This document shows, piece after piece, positions 5,553-6,626 of a stretch of 6,626 bases of DNA. Positions within the stretch are counted from its first letter, which is position 1, and the number at the start of each line of letters is the position of its first letter. The DNA is from Rhodocyclales bacterium (GTDB lineage: Bacteria > Pseudomonadota > Gammaproteobacteria > Burkholderiales > Rhodocyclaceae), in NCBI GenBank assembly GCA_021413665.1, contig JAIOPW010000258.1:1-6626 (forward strand), read 5' to 3'. Below the pieces are notes generated by a model. The model was given only the letters and a program-made list of their open reading frames with translations, searched no databases and was not told the DNA's origin. The position numbers were made by a program, and so were the translations under genes.

Positions 5553-5585
5553 CGGCCCCCCTTGGGGCGGTCCGGCGGAGGGCCG
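5553..5585 (+). other. Additional GC-rich inverted repeats upstream of the last gene
   Basis: GCCCC (5555-5559), loop CCTT, GGGGC (5564-5568) makes a compact stem. Alternatively CGGCCC (5553-5558) can pair with GGGCCG (5580-5585), whose left part overlaps the Shine-Dalgarno GGAGGG (5577-5582). The two pairings share bases and exclude each other, so one form could hide the ribosome site. This is seen only as base complementarity; copy 1 of the repeat lacks this extension. Confidence 0.35.
5577..5582 (+). promoter_or_regulatory. Shine-Dalgarno for the second permease
   Basis: GGAGGG lies 6 nt before the ATG at 5589 and sets the start of the final gene. The gene runs past the window edge without a stop codon, so this site and the family-typical N-terminus are the start evidence. 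Confidence 0.75.
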
Positions 5586-5588
5586 GTA

Positions 5589-6626
5589 ATGCTGCTCGCC
5601 GACTCCCTCGCGCTGGCCATCCGTGCCATCAGTTCGCAGCGCCTGCGCAGTTTCCTGACCCTGCTCGGCATCGCCGTCGGCATCGCCGCGGTGATCCTGC
5701 TGACATCGATCGGCGAGGGCATCCATCGTTATGTGCTGGCGGAATTCACCCAGTTCGGCACTAATGTCGTCGGCATCCATCCGGGCCGCACCAAGACCGG
5801 CGGCGCCACCGTCGGCCTGCCCAGCAGCGCGCGGCCGCTGTCGCTGGACGACGCCGAGGCGATGAAGCGCCTGCCCAATGTGGTGGCCGTGACCCCGAGC
5901 GTGTTCGGCAACGCCGAGGTCAATGGCAACGGCCGCGTGCGGCGCGTCTCGGTCTATGGCGTCGGCCCCGGCCTGCTGGTGGTGTTCCGGGCCAAGGTGC
6001 GCAGCGGCCAGTTCCTGCCCGACGAGGAAGCGGGTGCCGCGCGCGCCCAGGTGGTGCTCGGGCCGAAGCTGAAGAACGAGCTGTTCGGCGCCGAGAACGC
6101 GCTCGGCGCCCGCGTGCGCATCGGCGGCCTGCAATTCCGCGTGATCGGCGTCATGGAGCCAAAAGGCCAGTTCCTCGGCATCGACCTCGATGACACGGCC
6201 TATGTGCCGGCGGCGCGCGCCATGGAACTGTTCAATCGCGAAGGCCTAAACGAAATCAGCATTTCCGTTGCCGAGGGCGTCCCCGCCGCCAATGTGGTGG
6301 CCAATATCAAGGAGGTGATGGCGGCGCGCCACGGCCGCGATGACGTCACCATCATCAGCCAGGAGGAAATGCTGAGCACGCTGGGCGGCATCCTCGACGT
6401 GCTGACCATGGCCGTCGGCGCGCTGGGCGGCATTTCGCTGCTGGTGGGCGGCGTCGGCATCGTCACCATCATGACCATCGCCGTCACCGAACGCACCAAC
6501 GAGATCGGCCTCATGGTGGCGCTCGGCGCGCGACGCCAGACCATCCTCGGCCTCTTCCTCGGCGAAGCCGTGGCGCTGGCGGCGATCGGCGGCCTGGTCG
6601 GCCTGCTGCTCGGCATCGGCCTGGCG
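5589..6626 (+). CDS. ABC transporter permease, MacB/FtsX-like fold (second, 3' end cut)
   Basis: The frame is open for 346 codons to the right edge. Translation starts MLLADSLALAIRAISSQRLR, then helix 1 (about 21-41, SFLTLLGIAVGIAAVILLTS), a MacB-like periplasmic domain (about 45-265, with GTNVVGIHPGRTKTGG, NGNGRVRRVSVYG, FRVIGVMEPKGQFLGIDLDDTAYVP), helix 2 (about 270-297), the coupling stretch TERTNEIGLMVALGARRQTILGLF (300-323), and most of helix 3. By comparison with the 402-residue first permease, about 55 residues are missing: the end of helix 3, helix 4 and the cytosolic tail. It is paralogous to the first permease block for block (QRLRSFLTLLGIAVGIAAV against YPLRTFLSVLAMAIGVAAV) but well diverged, which fits a heterodimeric permease. 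It is separated from the first permease by 121 nt holding a hairpin repeat, yet has its own strong ribosome site and most likely belongs to the same operon. Confidence 0.92.
   Translation, partial: MLLADSLALAIRAISSQRLRSFLTLLGIAVGIAAVILLTSIGEGIHRYVLAEFTQFGTNVVGIHPGRTKTGGATVGLPSSARPLSLDDAEAMKRLPNVVAVTPSVFGNAEVNGNGRVRRVSVYGVGPGLLVVFRAKVRSGQFLPDEEAGAARAQVVLGPKLKNELFGAENALGARVRIGGLQFRVIGVMEPKGQFLGIDLDDTAYVPAARAMELFNREGLNEISISVAEGVPAANVVANIKEVMAARHGRDDVTIISQEEMLSTLGGILDVLTMAVGALGGISLLVGGVGIVTIMTIAVTERTNEIGLMVALGARRQTILGLFLGEAVALAAIGGLVGLLLGIGLA

Noticed and set aside
3347..5722. Very long minus-strand open frame (791 codons) across the exporter genes
   Set aside because: It is antisense to four regions with unmistakable family motifs. 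Its translation is a low-complexity His/Arg/Ala/Gly/Asp/Gln-rich sequence, typical of the antisense frame of GC-rich genes, and crosses the non-coding repeats.

Overview
The window is GC-rich, densely coded DNA typical of a Gram-negative proteobacterium. The gene content (an ArsC-like reductase, a membrane/secreted DUF gene pair, a periplasmic adaptor with an ABC exporter) and the style of the intergenic repeats suggest a betaproteobacterium, possibly of the Rhodocyclales. That placement is an inference from sequence style, not a proof. There are no rRNA, tRNA, CRISPR, phage or transposase features.

Layout: (1) Positions 1-214, minus strand: the N-terminal 71 codons of an ArsC/Spx-like (YffB-type) thioredoxin-fold reductase, cut by the window edge. 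(2) Positions 215-278: a short divergent promoter region. (3) Positions 279-2236, plus strand: two genes with an ATGA overlap. They encode a multi-pass inner-membrane protein (DUF2157/DUF4401-like) and a membrane-anchored or secreted protein that looks like the DUF4824 family; the function of both is unknown. (4) Positions 2299-6626, plus strand: a MacAB-type exporter operon. It encodes a periplasmic adaptor (membrane fusion protein), an ABC ATPase and two different MacB-fold permeases, the second cut by the right edge.

The four exporter genes should form one machine. The ATPase dimer would drive a permease pair, probably a heterodimer, and the adaptor would link it across the periplasm to a TolC-type outer-membrane channel. 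The adaptor carries an exact R-x3-L-x6-S tip motif as expected for TolC docking, but no outer-membrane factor is visible here. The substrate cannot be told from the sequence.

The most notable points are below gene level. First, the two transcription-unit heads (279 and 2299) share a near-identical 15-base box, CAAACG(G/C)GGCATAAT, exactly 8 nt before the ATG. Neither has a Shine-Dalgarno sequence, which suggests leaderless or near-leaderless transcripts. Second, two diverged copies of a double-hairpin repeat sit directly after stop codons inside the exporter operon (3474-3534 and 5479-5538), and their main stems show compensatory base changes. Third, the adaptor has four cysteines. Two of them lie opposite each other across the coiled-coil hairpin, and the other two map near the lipoyl/beta-barrel junction, so two structural disulfides are predicted.
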